DNA from: Anoxybacillus tengchongensis
GTDB taxonomy: Bacteria; Bacillota; Bacilli; Bacillales; Anoxybacillaceae
Assembly (NCBI RefSeq): GCF_014201585.1
Contig: NZ_JACHES010000003.1
Location: forward strand, 206,416-270,415
Direction: 5' to 3'
DNA: 64,000 nt
Under the pieces are notes generated by a model that made no database searches, was not told the DNA's origin, and saw only the letters and a program-made list of their open reading frames with translations. Shown here one piece after another: positions 56,857 to 64,000 of the stretch. Both the position numbers and the translations under genes were made by a program. Position 1 is the stretch's first letter. Every line of letters begins with the position of its first letter.

Positions 56857-58065
56857 TTATAATGATTGTTTCGCTAATTTTAATGTCACCGTTTGTTTTT
56901 TGCCATCACGGTAAAATGTTACTTTCATCGTATCGCCAATTTGTTTGCGATTATATAAATGTTTTCTTAATTCGATCACATCAGCGATTTTTTCGTCATC
57001 TAACGCCACAATGACATCAAACTCACGCAATCCCGCTTGCGCAGCTGGCGAGCCCGATACAACTTGCAAAATAGCTACACCTTCTTTGACGTTTGCCGGC
57101 AAATGAAGTGTCTGTTGCCAATGATATGCCGGGATGTCGCTTAATGAACGCAATTCTACGCCCATGTATGGACGGCGAACTTGTCCAAACTTTTCTAAAT
57201 CAGCAATAATTGGTTTGGCATAGTTAATTGGAATCGATAATCCGATCCCTTCAACAGCTTCTTGAGCAATTTTCATGGAGTTAATTCCAATGACTTGACC
57301 TTCGATATTTACAAGTGCTCCACCGCTGTTTCCTGGGTTAATGGCAGCGTCTGTTTGTAGTACCTCTGCATGCCAGTCTGGAATACCGTCTTGATCAATA
57401 TCAATTGGAATCGTACGGTTTACGCCTGAAATGATTCCTTGTGTAACTGATCCCGCAAATTGCAAACCAAGCGGATTACCAACCGCAATAACTGGCTCTC
57501 CTACTTTTACGACATCAGAGTTGCCGAATTCAGCTACATTTGTTACGTGTTTTGCGTCAATTTCTAATACGGCTAAATCCGTCCACACATCACTTCCAAG
57601 CAGGCGCGCTTGTACTTTTGTTCCGTCGCTTAAACTCACTTCCACACGACTTGCACCTTCAACAACGTGATGGTTCGTTACGATATATGCCTTATTTCCC
57701 TCTTTTTTATAAATGACTCCTGAGCCTGTTCCAGCTTCCCCGCCTTCTGACCAAAAACTTGCTTCTTGAATATTTACAATACCAACAACTGCATCAGATA
57801 CTTTATTTACCGCTTGTGTCACTTGCGTAACGACATTGACTGCTACACTTTTGTCTACTTTTGGCTGCTCTGTCACAGTCGTCTGTTTTTCTTCCGTTTG
57901 TTCAAGTTGGTAAGGCAAAACATCCCATTTTACTAACGAAGGAATGGCAACGATGACAAGCATTCCACCTAAAATAGCTCCGACTAATCCTGCCAAAAAC
58001 GTTCCCCCACGATTGCCTTTTTGTTTTTGACGAATATGTTCATAATGATCATCATAATAGCCCAT
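56857..58065 (-). CDS. htrC: HtrA-family serine protease (YyxA/HtrC type)
   Basis: 402 residues. Short cytoplasmic tail, one membrane anchor (about residues 22-42), then a trypsin-like domain with histidine in VTNHHVVEGA, aspartate in WTDLAVLEI and serine in NPGNSGGALVN, and a C-terminal PDZ domain (about 300-400, LREFDVIVALDDEKI). Acts at the outer membrane face as a quality-control protease. Follows walJ, as yycK/yyxA does in B. subtilis, and has its own ribosome-binding site AAAGGAC. Confidence 0.92.
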   Translation of the reverse strand: MGYYDDHYEHIRQKQKGNRGGTFLAGLVGAILGGMLVIVAIPSLVKWDVLPYQLEQTEEKQTTVTEQPKVDKSVAVNVVTQVTQAVNKVSDAVVGIVNIQEASFWSEGGEAGTGSGVIYKKEGNKAYIVTNHHVVEGASRVEVSLSDGTKVQARLLGSDVWTDLAVLEIDAKHVTNVAEFGNSDVVKVGEPVIAVGNPLGLQFAGSVTQGIISGVNRTIPIDIDQDGIPDWHAEVLQTDAAINPGNSGGALVNIEGQVIGINSMKIAQEAVEGIGLSIPINYAKPIIADLEKFGQVRRPYMGVELRSLSDIPAYHWQQTLHLPANVKEGVAILQVVSGSPAAQAGLREFDVIVALDDEKIADVIELRKHLYNRKQIGDTMKVTFYRDGKKQTVTLKLAKQSL

Positions 58066-58177
58066 CTTTCACCCGTCCTTTCTTTATAAAATATTGACCC
58101 TATTTCCATTATAACCTTCTTTTCCCCTAAGCATCTAATCATATACATACGATATATGAGTGAAAAAACGGTGAAAT

Positions 58178-58975
58178 TTATACGGAAATTAGCGCTGTCG
58201 GACGAGCTGGATCTGTATCATAAAGTTGAAATGATTCCCCGACAATCATTCCTTTTTTTTCGAGCGTCTGAGCGACTGTCATTCGCGCTAATTCTTTCAT
58301 ATTGTTATCTTGGCTTAAATGGGCTAAATAAATGCGCCTTGTTTTATCACCAATGACGTCTGCTAAAGCAAGACCTGCGTCTTCATTAGATACGTGTCCG
58401 ACATCACTTAATATGCGTCGCTTAATGTTCCATGGATATTTCCCCATACGTAACATTTCTACATCATGGTTACTTTCAAATACAAATACATCCGCATGGC
58501 GAATGACATCTTTCATGCGTTCACTCACATACCCTGTATCTGTAATGAGAGCTAGCTTTTTTCCTTCATAATGAAACACATAAAACATCGGCTCCACAGC
58601 GTCATGGGACACACCGAACGATTCAACATCCAAATCTCCAAATGTACGAACAGAACCCGTTGGAAAAATAAATTTTTGCTCAAGCGGGATGTCACCAATG
58701 AACCCGTCCATCGCTTTCCATGTCTTTTCATTCGCATAAATCGGAAGGCGATACTTGCGAGCAATAACACCTAGTCCTTTAATATGGTCGCTATGTTCAT
58801 GTGTCACTAAAATACCGGTTACATCTTGAATGCGGCGATCAATATGAGCAAATAATTGTTCTAATTGTTTCCCGCTTAACCCAGCGTCAACAAGCAATCG
58901 TTCCCGTTTCGTTTCTACATAAAAAGCGTTGCCTGTACTGCCGCTTGCTAAAACGCTAAACTTCATCTCATTCAC
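58178..58975 (-). CDS. walJ: Metallo-beta-lactamase-fold hydrolase WalJ (YycJ)
   Basis: 265 residues. The metal site HEHSDHIKG near residue 60, the later ligand in SFGVSHD, and VFESNHD fit the family; WalJ is a nuclease-like MBL protein linked to the WalRK operon and to replication coordination. Its ATG overlaps the stop of walI. Last gene of the walRKHIJ operon before the htrA promoter. Confidence 0.92.
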   Translation of the reverse strand: MNEMKFSVLASGSTGNAFYVETKRERLLVDAGLSGKQLEQLFAHIDRRIQDVTGILVTHEHSDHIKGLGVIARKYRLPIYANEKTWKAMDGFIGDIPLEQKFIFPTGSVRTFGDLDVESFGVSHDAVEPMFYVFHYEGKKLALITDTGYVSERMKDVIRHADVFVFESNHDVEMLRMGKYPWNIKRRILSDVGHVSNEDAGLALADVIGDKTRRIYLAHLSQDNNMKELARMTVAQTLEKKGMIVGESFQLYDTDPARPTALISV

Positions 58976-59757
58976 TCCAACACTTTATTTTCATCACTAA
59001 TGACTTGTCCTTCAAATGCGTTGACATAATAATCTGTTTTTCCATTCACAACAACGTGCCATGTCGGTGTTAATACTTGCGAAGTCGTAAACTGAACGAG
59101 CGCATAATATCCTAGATCGATTTTTGTTACCCGATCGCCTGGCTTTAAGTAATTTCGCTTATACAACGTCTCTAACGCTTTAATTGCCGGCAAAATTTCT
59201 TGTTTTTTCTCGTTTTTCTCTAAATCAACGAGCAATGTTTGTTCATAGCCAACCATTTCATTTCGATCACTCACATAAATAAGCAACATACTACTCACAT
59301 TTTTATAAATCGTTTTCCCTTCATATTGTTGAAAATAAATGAGCGCTTGTAAGTCTTCATCATACTTCCAAAATGTATATTGATCACCTGCAATTATATT
59401 TTGTCTTAAAAACTCTGTTAAGCGATAACCGTCTTTTGGATCTTGTAGCGGCACAGGTTTAATAAAATGAGCTTGCAAAACGGTTTCGTTTGCCGCTTCA
59501 ACTTGTTGGTTTGGCAATTTGTTCACTTCTTCTTCCGTAAATGTTTTACTTTTTCCGCTCACATATGTCGCTTTTGTTATTTCTTTTGGTAAATCGACAT
59601 ATGTAATGCCATCCGCTTCGAGCTGTTCTTCGATAGTCGCTTCTAAAATCACATCAAGCTGGCTACTATTTTTTTTCTGGATAAATTGATAACCTAAAAA
59701 TATATTAAGAATGAGGAATGTAATAATAAAAATCGTTTTCGTTTTACTCCAATCCAA
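58972..59757 (-). CDS. walI: WalK regulator WalI (YycI)
   Basis: 261 residues. A single N-terminal membrane helix ([20 protein letters not shown]) and an extracellular domain. WalI and WalH together hold WalK in check in the membrane. The start is taken as TTG at 59757, because GAGGGG lies in front and the protein then begins DWSKTKTIF as in relatives; the ATG at 59778 is less likely. The gene overlaps the end of walH by 14 bases. Confidence 0.9.
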   Translation of the reverse strand: MDWSKTKTIFIITFLILNIFLGYQFIQKKNSSQLDVILEATIEEQLEADGITYVDLPKEITKATYVSGKSKTFTEEEVNKLPNQQVEAANETVLQAHFIKPVPLQDPKDGYRLTEFLRQNIIAGDQYTFWKYDEDLQALIYFQQYEGKTIYKNVSSMLLIYVSDRNEMVGYEQTLLVDLEKNEKKQEILPAIKALETLYKRNYLKPGDRVTKIDLGYYALVQFTTSQVLTPTWHVVVNGKTDYYVNAFEGQVISDENKVLE

Positions 59758-61072
59758 TGATATCCCCTCTTCGTTCATCTGTCGTCATCACAATTTTTCG
59801 CCACGTCCCATTATACAAACAGTACCAGCTCGGCTCTAACATGACGATATTTTCTCGCTCCGAATCACGAACGAGCTCATAACCAATCGCAATATCGTCA
59901 ATGAATTCATGTTGAATATTTTTTTGCTTTTTCAACTGATCAATGACCTCATATCCGGAGGAAAGTGTAATTGGCAAACTTACTCGGTCAGGAATAGCTA
60001 ATGTGAATAACGGACGTTGGTAATTCATAATCTCATTTTCTCCCCATATTTGCACAATCTCCGCCATTCCATAACGATTAAATACAGGGTAGCCATTGGC
60101 AAACAAACGAAAGGTTACCTTTCTCCCATTTTCGTCTAACTGATCAAAATAGTACGTATCCGTCCAACCGCCATGATCGTTCACAAAATCAATGCTCTTT
60201 TGCAAAATCGTCGGATCTGAAGTTTGTGTCTCACCACGAGCCGCTGGATTGACATACAGTAGTAATTTTTTAGACAAGTCGACATCCATTAAACGTGAAC
60301 CATCTGTATATTCCTCACTAAAAGTGAACACATCTTTTTTCACAAAACTTGGATCTGTAAATAATGCGTCTTTAAAACGATCGCTACTTAACTCGTCCAT
60401 GTAATATTGCAACCGGTTTAGTACGAGGGGACGAGCCGGTAAAAACAACGCTTTTGTTTCGCTAATGTCATAAGATAAAAAAGGTGTGTAACGCTCAGCT
60501 CGCGCATAATATGTTTGTTTCAAATGTTCGACCATCGCATCTTGAACAACCGCTTTATATATACGCTTCTCATTGGCAGATACGAAATAGACATTTATTT
60601 TTTCTTCGTTGTCGTTCATCGGGATGATGATGCGATCAAACTGAACTTTTTCGATGTCTTGGTCTTCAAATTGAAACATCGTTCGATACATTTCAATTGG
60701 TATATCATCGGGATAAATAATTTCAATTTTTCCTTTCCCATGTATAAATGAAAGAAATTGTTCTTTTTTAATTGTGCTCGATATATTTTCGAAATGATCG
60801 AACGTCCAATTTTTCATCTCCTTCATAAATTTATAAATGTCCGAGTGATGTGTCATTCCGTAATGTTGTTCATTTTTATGAATAAAAATATAGCGCGGCT
60901 GAATGACTGTACTATAATCAACGGCAACATTGCTGACAGGGACGTTTTGAATGTATTTTGCGTTTTCAATAAAGTCATATTTCGGCTGATATGTCCATAA
61001 ACTCCACGTTAAAAAAACGCTCGTACATACAAGAATCGTCAATACAATGGACTTGATCGTTTCGTATTTCAT
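59744..61072 (-). CDS. walH: WalK regulator WalH (YycH)
   Basis: 442 residues with one N-terminal membrane helix (SIVLTILVCTSVFLTWSLW) and a large external domain. The ATG at 61072 has AAAAGGATG eight bases upstream; the ATG at 61081 overlaps the walK stop (ATGA) and is also possible. Inhibits WalK together with WalI. Confidence 0.9.
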   Translation of the reverse strand: MKYETIKSIVLTILVCTSVFLTWSLWTYQPKYDFIENAKYIQNVPVSNVAVDYSTVIQPRYIFIHKNEQHYGMTHHSDIYKFMKEMKNWTFDHFENISSTIKKEQFLSFIHGKGKIEIIYPDDIPIEMYRTMFQFEDQDIEKVQFDRIIIPMNDNEEKINVYFVSANEKRIYKAVVQDAMVEHLKQTYYARAERYTPFLSYDISETKALFLPARPLVLNRLQYYMDELSSDRFKDALFTDPSFVKKDVFTFSEEYTDGSRLMDVDLSKKLLLYVNPAARGETQTSDPTILQKSIDFVNDHGGWTDTYYFDQLDENGRKVTFRLFANGYPVFNRYGMAEIVQIWGENEIMNYQRPLFTLAIPDRVSLPITLSSGYEVIDQLKKQKNIQHEFIDDIAIGYELVRDSERENIVMLEPSWYCLYNGTWRKIVMTTDERRGDIIGLE

Positions 61073-61077
61073 CGTTT

Positions 61078-62892
61078 TCATCCTTTTTTCTGTTGTTCAA
61101 TCGGCAAAGTAAAGTAAATGGTTGTCCCTTTTCTTTCTTGGCTTTCGGCCCAAATACGTCCGCCATGTGCGACGACAACTTCTTTTGCAATGGCAAGACC
61201 TAGTCCTGTTCCACCAAGTTTACGTGAACGAGCCTTATCGACACGATAAAAACGCTCAAAAATTTTAGATAAATCCGATTTTGGAATGCCGACACCCTCA
61301 TCTTTTACACTCACTTCAATATAGTCTGTTTTTTTCCTTACCCGAAACGTAATTTTCCCTCCTTGTGGAGAGTATTTTAACGCGTTAGAAATAATGTTAT
61401 CGAGCACTTGGGTAATTTTGTCTTCATCCATATACACAACTATTTTCTCATCTGGAAAGTCTCGAACAAACGAAACATTCTCTTTTTTTGTTAATTCAAA
61501 TCGATCAATGACTTTATGGAAATACGGGATAAAATGGACGCGTGTTTTTTTCAATTTATAGTCTTTACTGTCGAGCTTAGAAAGCTGCAACAAGTCGTTG
61601 ACAAGACGAATCATTCGTTCTGTCTCATTTTGCGTCACCTCAATAAACCTTGGCGCAATCTCCTCATCCCGCCATGCTCCATCTGCAAGCGCCTCTAAAT
61701 AACTGCGCATCGTTGTTAGGGGCGTTCGCAATTCATGCGAAACATTCGCTACAAACTCTCGACGATCACGATCAATTTTTTCGTGTTCCGTAATGTCATG
61801 CAACACAACAATTAATCCGTTCACAAATCCCTTTTCTTTTTGAATCACAGATAAAGAGGCACGTAAAATGTACATTTCCTCGTCTGTACTAAAATCTAAA
61901 ATTAATGTTTCACGTTCTTCAATTAACGTTTCGAACGTATATTGTTCATCTAGCCCTAATACCGTCACAATCGGTGCAGAAAGCACTGTTTCACGTGAAA
62001 CATTTAAGATGTTTAGCGCGGCATCGTTAATTAAAATGATTCGTCCTTTTCTATCTGTTGCAATCACACCATCTGTCATGTGCGTCAATACCGATTCTAA
62101 TTTACGACGCTCTCCTTCTGTCGTTGCTTGCGCTTCTTGCAATTTTTTCGTTAAGTTGTTAAAGCTAAGCGCAAGCTGTCCAATTTCATCGTATCCATAT
62201 ACTTTTACTTTTCGGGAAAAATTCCCTTTCGCCATTGCCAATGCTTGTTTACGCATATCTGAAATTGGGCGTGTGATGGTCTGTGCCAACAAAATACCTA
62301 ACAACGCAGTAATGACTAAAGCAATGCCTGTTCCTGTCGCTAAAATATTATTAATTTGCCTCATTTGCGCAAAAACATTTTCCATCGAAGCAATGACATA
62401 AATTGCTCCTTTAATTTCATTTTTCACCTTAATGGGCGTAGAAGAAATATACATACGATGACCTGTTTTTGGATCAACAAGCATTTTTTCTGTCATTTCG
62501 CCCGCAACTAATGTTCGTTTAATTAGTAAATCTGTCGTCCGCTTTCCCACAATATTTTGATTATATGGGTTCGACGTTCCTAATACTTTACTTTTATGAT
62601 CAATGACGCGCACTTCAGAAATATCTTGTGAAACAAAATCTTGTAAAATAGTCCGAATTTCTTCTTCAAGTGTAGGGCTTTTTTTATCGCGTTCTTTATT
62701 CATTTCTTGCTCGATGTTATAAGCAAGCAAAATGACACGCTCATTTAATGAGTTTTTAAAAGTTTCAACAAGTTGTGCTTCCAATTGGCGCACGAAATAA
62801 GCCCCGATAATTTGCATCGCAATTAAAATAAGCAAAATGTAAATCAAGGCAAATTTCACGTGAATCGATTGAAATATACTTACCTTCCTCAT
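61078..62892 (-). CDS. walK: Essential sensor histidine kinase WalK
   Basis: 604 residues: two membrane helices (about 10-32 and 183-205) flank an extracellular Cache-like sensor, then HAMP (PISDMRKQALAMAKGNFS), PAS (about 265-365), HisKA with the phospho-accepting histidine in FVANVSHELRTPL, and HATPase (DEGVGIPKSDLSKIFERFYR, GGTGLGLAIAKEV). Controls cell-wall hydrolase genes with WalR. Four bases after walR. Confidence 0.97.
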   Translation of the reverse strand: MRKVSIFQSIHVKFALIYILLILIAMQIIGAYFVRQLEAQLVETFKNSLNERVILLAYNIEQEMNKERDKKSPTLEEEIRTILQDFVSQDISEVRVIDHKSKVLGTSNPYNQNIVGKRTTDLLIKRTLVAGEMTEKMLVDPKTGHRMYISSTPIKVKNEIKGAIYVIASMENVFAQMRQINNILATGTGIALVITALLGILLAQTITRPISDMRKQALAMAKGNFSRKVKVYGYDEIGQLALSFNNLTKKLQEAQATTEGERRKLESVLTHMTDGVIATDRKGRIILINDAALNILNVSRETVLSAPIVTVLGLDEQYTFETLIEERETLILDFSTDEEMYILRASLSVIQKEKGFVNGLIVVLHDITEHEKIDRDRREFVANVSHELRTPLTTMRSYLEALADGAWRDEEIAPRFIEVTQNETERMIRLVNDLLQLSKLDSKDYKLKKTRVHFIPYFHKVIDRFELTKKENVSFVRDFPDEKIVVYMDEDKITQVLDNIISNALKYSPQGGKITFRVRKKTDYIEVSVKDEGVGIPKSDLSKIFERFYRVDKARSRKLGGTGLGLAIAKEVVVAHGGRIWAESQERKGTTIYFTLPIEQQKKG

Positions 62893-62896
62893 GTGG

Positions 62897-63601
62897 TTAC
62901 TCCTGTTCCGGATTTCGCAAATAATATCCTACCCCACGTCTTGTCACAATCCATGTCGGGTGCGAAGGGTTATCTTCGATTTTTTCACGCAAACGCCGCA
63001 CAGTTACATCAACAGTGCGCACATCACCAAAATAGTCGTATCCCCATACCGTTTGCAGTAAATGTTCACGCGTCATCACTTGTCCAATATGCTTTGCTAA
63101 ATAATGGAGAAGTTCAAATTCCCGATGTGTTAGCTCAATTTGCTCACCTCGTTTCGATACAGTATAAGCATCTGGATGAATGGTAAGCGAACCTATTTTT
63201 ATTTCACTCATTTCTTTTACATCTTGTTCTTGTCTTTGTTGGTGACGCCGTAAATTAGCTTTGACACGCGCTAGCAGTTCACGTGTGCTAAATGGTTTCG
63301 TAACGTAATCGTCTGCGCCAAGTTCTAGCCCGAGAACTTTATCAATTTCAGAGTCTTTTGCTGTTAGCATAATAATAGGCATATCATATTTTTTACGAAT
63401 TTCGCGACATACTTCCATTCCATCTTTTTGAGGTAGCATAATATCTAATAAAATTAAATCGGGTTGAATGTCTTCCACTTTTTGCAGTGCTTCCACACCG
63501 TCATATGCACAATGTACGTCGTATCCTTCTTTTCTTAAATTGAACTGTAAAATATCAGCAATCGGTTTTTCATCATCAACAACTAAAATTTTTTTCTCCA
63601 T
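62897..63601 (-). CDS. walR: Essential response regulator WalR
   Basis: 234 residues of the OmpR class. Receiver domain with phospho-acceptor aspartate 53 ([12 protein letters not shown]), conserved DD at 9-10 and lysine in [12 protein letters not shown]-terminal winged helix ([20 protein letters not shown]). First gene of walRKHIJ. The upstream gap to the tRNA terminator is about 65 bases and must hold its promoter. Confidence 0.97.
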   Translation of the reverse strand: MEKKILVVDDEKPIADILQFNLRKEGYDVHCAYDGVEALQKVEDIQPDLILLDIMLPQKDGMEVCREIRKKYDMPIIMLTAKDSEIDKVLGLELGADDYVTKPFSTRELLARVKANLRRHQQRQEQDVKEMSEIKIGSLTIHPDAYTVSKRGEQIELTHREFELLHYLAKHIGQVMTREHLLQTVWGYDYFGDVRTVDVTVRRLREKIEDNPSHPTWIVTRRGVGYYLRNPEQE

Positions 63602-63666
63602 GTATATTCACTCCCCCAACAGGCATATTTACATATAGTGTACCATGTCACCATTATAAAACAAAA

Positions 63667-63696
63667 AAGCATAGACACATATACGTATCTATGCTT
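63667..63696 (-). terminator. Terminator of the tRNA-Phe transcript
   Basis: AAGCATAGATACG-TATA-TGTGTCTATGCTT with one mismatch, followed by TTTTTTG on the minus strand; six bases past the tRNA. Confidence 0.9.
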
Positions 63697-63701
63697 ACAA
63701 G

Positions 63702-63774
63702 TGGCTCGGGACGGAATCGAACCGCCGACACAAGGATTTTCAGTCCTTTGCTCTACCGACTGAGCTACCGAGCC
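63702..63774 (-). tRNA. tRNA-Phe (anticodon GAA)
   Basis: 73-base cloverleaf on the minus strand: acceptor stem GGCTCGG/CCGAGCC, D arm GCTC..GAGC, anticodon loop CTGAAAA giving GAA, variable loop, and T arm GGCGGTTCGATTCCGTC. The CCA end is not encoded (ACTTG follows). Likely the last gene of a tRNA cluster continuing to the right; a partial second copy of the 5' part is 156 bases upstream. Confidence 0.95.
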
Positions 63775-63844
63775 ATATAAATAACCCATTGATTATCGTT
63801 CATTTGTTTGAAACATGCACGTCCTTCGTCCCGCTCTCAGCTTG
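63749..63844 (-). repeat. Direct repeat copy 1: 5' part of tRNA-Phe plus its upstream flank
   Basis: 96 bases identical to 63905-64000. It includes the first 26 bases of the functional tRNA-Phe (63749-63774) and the next 70 bases of flank. The repeat continues to the window edge, so its true length may be larger. Confidence 0.9.
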
Positions 63845-63904
63845 TTTACTCAAGATGCGATTCGAGCGGTACGCTGTTGCTTCTCAAAGAAGCTTATTCA
63901 TTCG

Positions 63905-64000
63905 TGCTCTACCGACTGAGCTACCGAGCCATATAAATAACCCATTGATTATCGTTCATTTGTTTGAAACATGCACGTCCTTCGTCCCGCTCTCAGCTTG
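63905..64000 (-). repeat. Direct repeat copy 2: isolated 5' tRNA-Phe fragment plus flank
   Basis: Identical to copy 1 over all 96 bases visible. The 26-base tRNA fragment (63905-63930) holds the 5' acceptor strand and the complete D arm, but then runs into unrelated sequence (63845-63904) instead of an anticodon arm, so it is not a working tRNA. Bases 63830-63925 can fold into several stems (see findings). Confidence 0.9.

Noticed and set aside
63905..63930. Possible second tRNA gene
   Set aside because: Only 26 bases match; no anticodon arm, T arm or 3' acceptor strand follow within the expected distance.

Overview
The window is chromosomal DNA of an endospore-forming member of the Bacillaceae, and the protein sequences look most like Anoxybacillus/Geobacillus-type bacteria (an inference from remembered families; no search was run). 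Spore genes (pbpG, rsfA, cwlJ, gerQ, a gerABC-type receptor operon), a GlyQS T-box leader, the walRKHIJ-htrA block and B. subtilis-like gene order all support this. Genes are dense: the only gene-free stretch over 300 bases is 20905-21248, which holds the glyQS T-box leader and the ahpF terminator.

Layout. 1-19.5 kb is the conserved argS-ywiB / speE-speB / pbpG-ywhD-ywhC-ywhB / ywgA-ywfO / rsfA / lipL-pta / hemQ / cwlJ-gerQ / ywdK-ywdI / ung segment, with a DedA-type membrane protein, an alpha-glucosidase and an RCK potassium channel among them. 19.5-24.7 kb has glyQS with its T-box, the ahpC-ahpF peroxide defence pair with a PerR-like box, and a glycosyltransferase. 24.7-30.8 kb carries a probable niacin permease, a deoxyribonucleoside catabolic operon (nupC-deoC-XapX protein-cdd) with a cre site on its promoter, deoR and a lone PfkB sugar kinase. 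30.8-35.7 kb holds adeR-ald (alanine catabolism) and a polar amino-acid ABC transporter. 35.9-43.5 kb is a fermentation module: pflB-pflA and the converging adhE, whose upstream region carries a perfect Rex-type palindrome and a perfect Fnr-type palindrome; three small RNA/phosphate housekeeping genes lie between them. 43.7-56.1 kb is more accessory: a 75-residue unknown protein, an ATPase-like protein with ten 21-bp intragenic repeats, a Rieske oxidoreductase whose stop overlaps the start of a germinant receptor operon, potABCD, and a POT peptide transporter. 56.1-63.8 kb is the rlmH / DnaA-box cluster / htrA-walJ-walI-walH-walK-walR block, read leftward, then tRNA-Phe.

No insertion sequence, prophage, CRISPR array, toxin-antitoxin pair or obvious defence island was seen. 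The most unusual structures are the 156-bp-spaced direct repeat at the right edge, which duplicates the 5' part of tRNA-Phe plus its upstream flank, and the 21-bp repeat array at 44282-44491. Several gene starts were moved from the longest ORF to a better ribosome-binding site; each case is stated.
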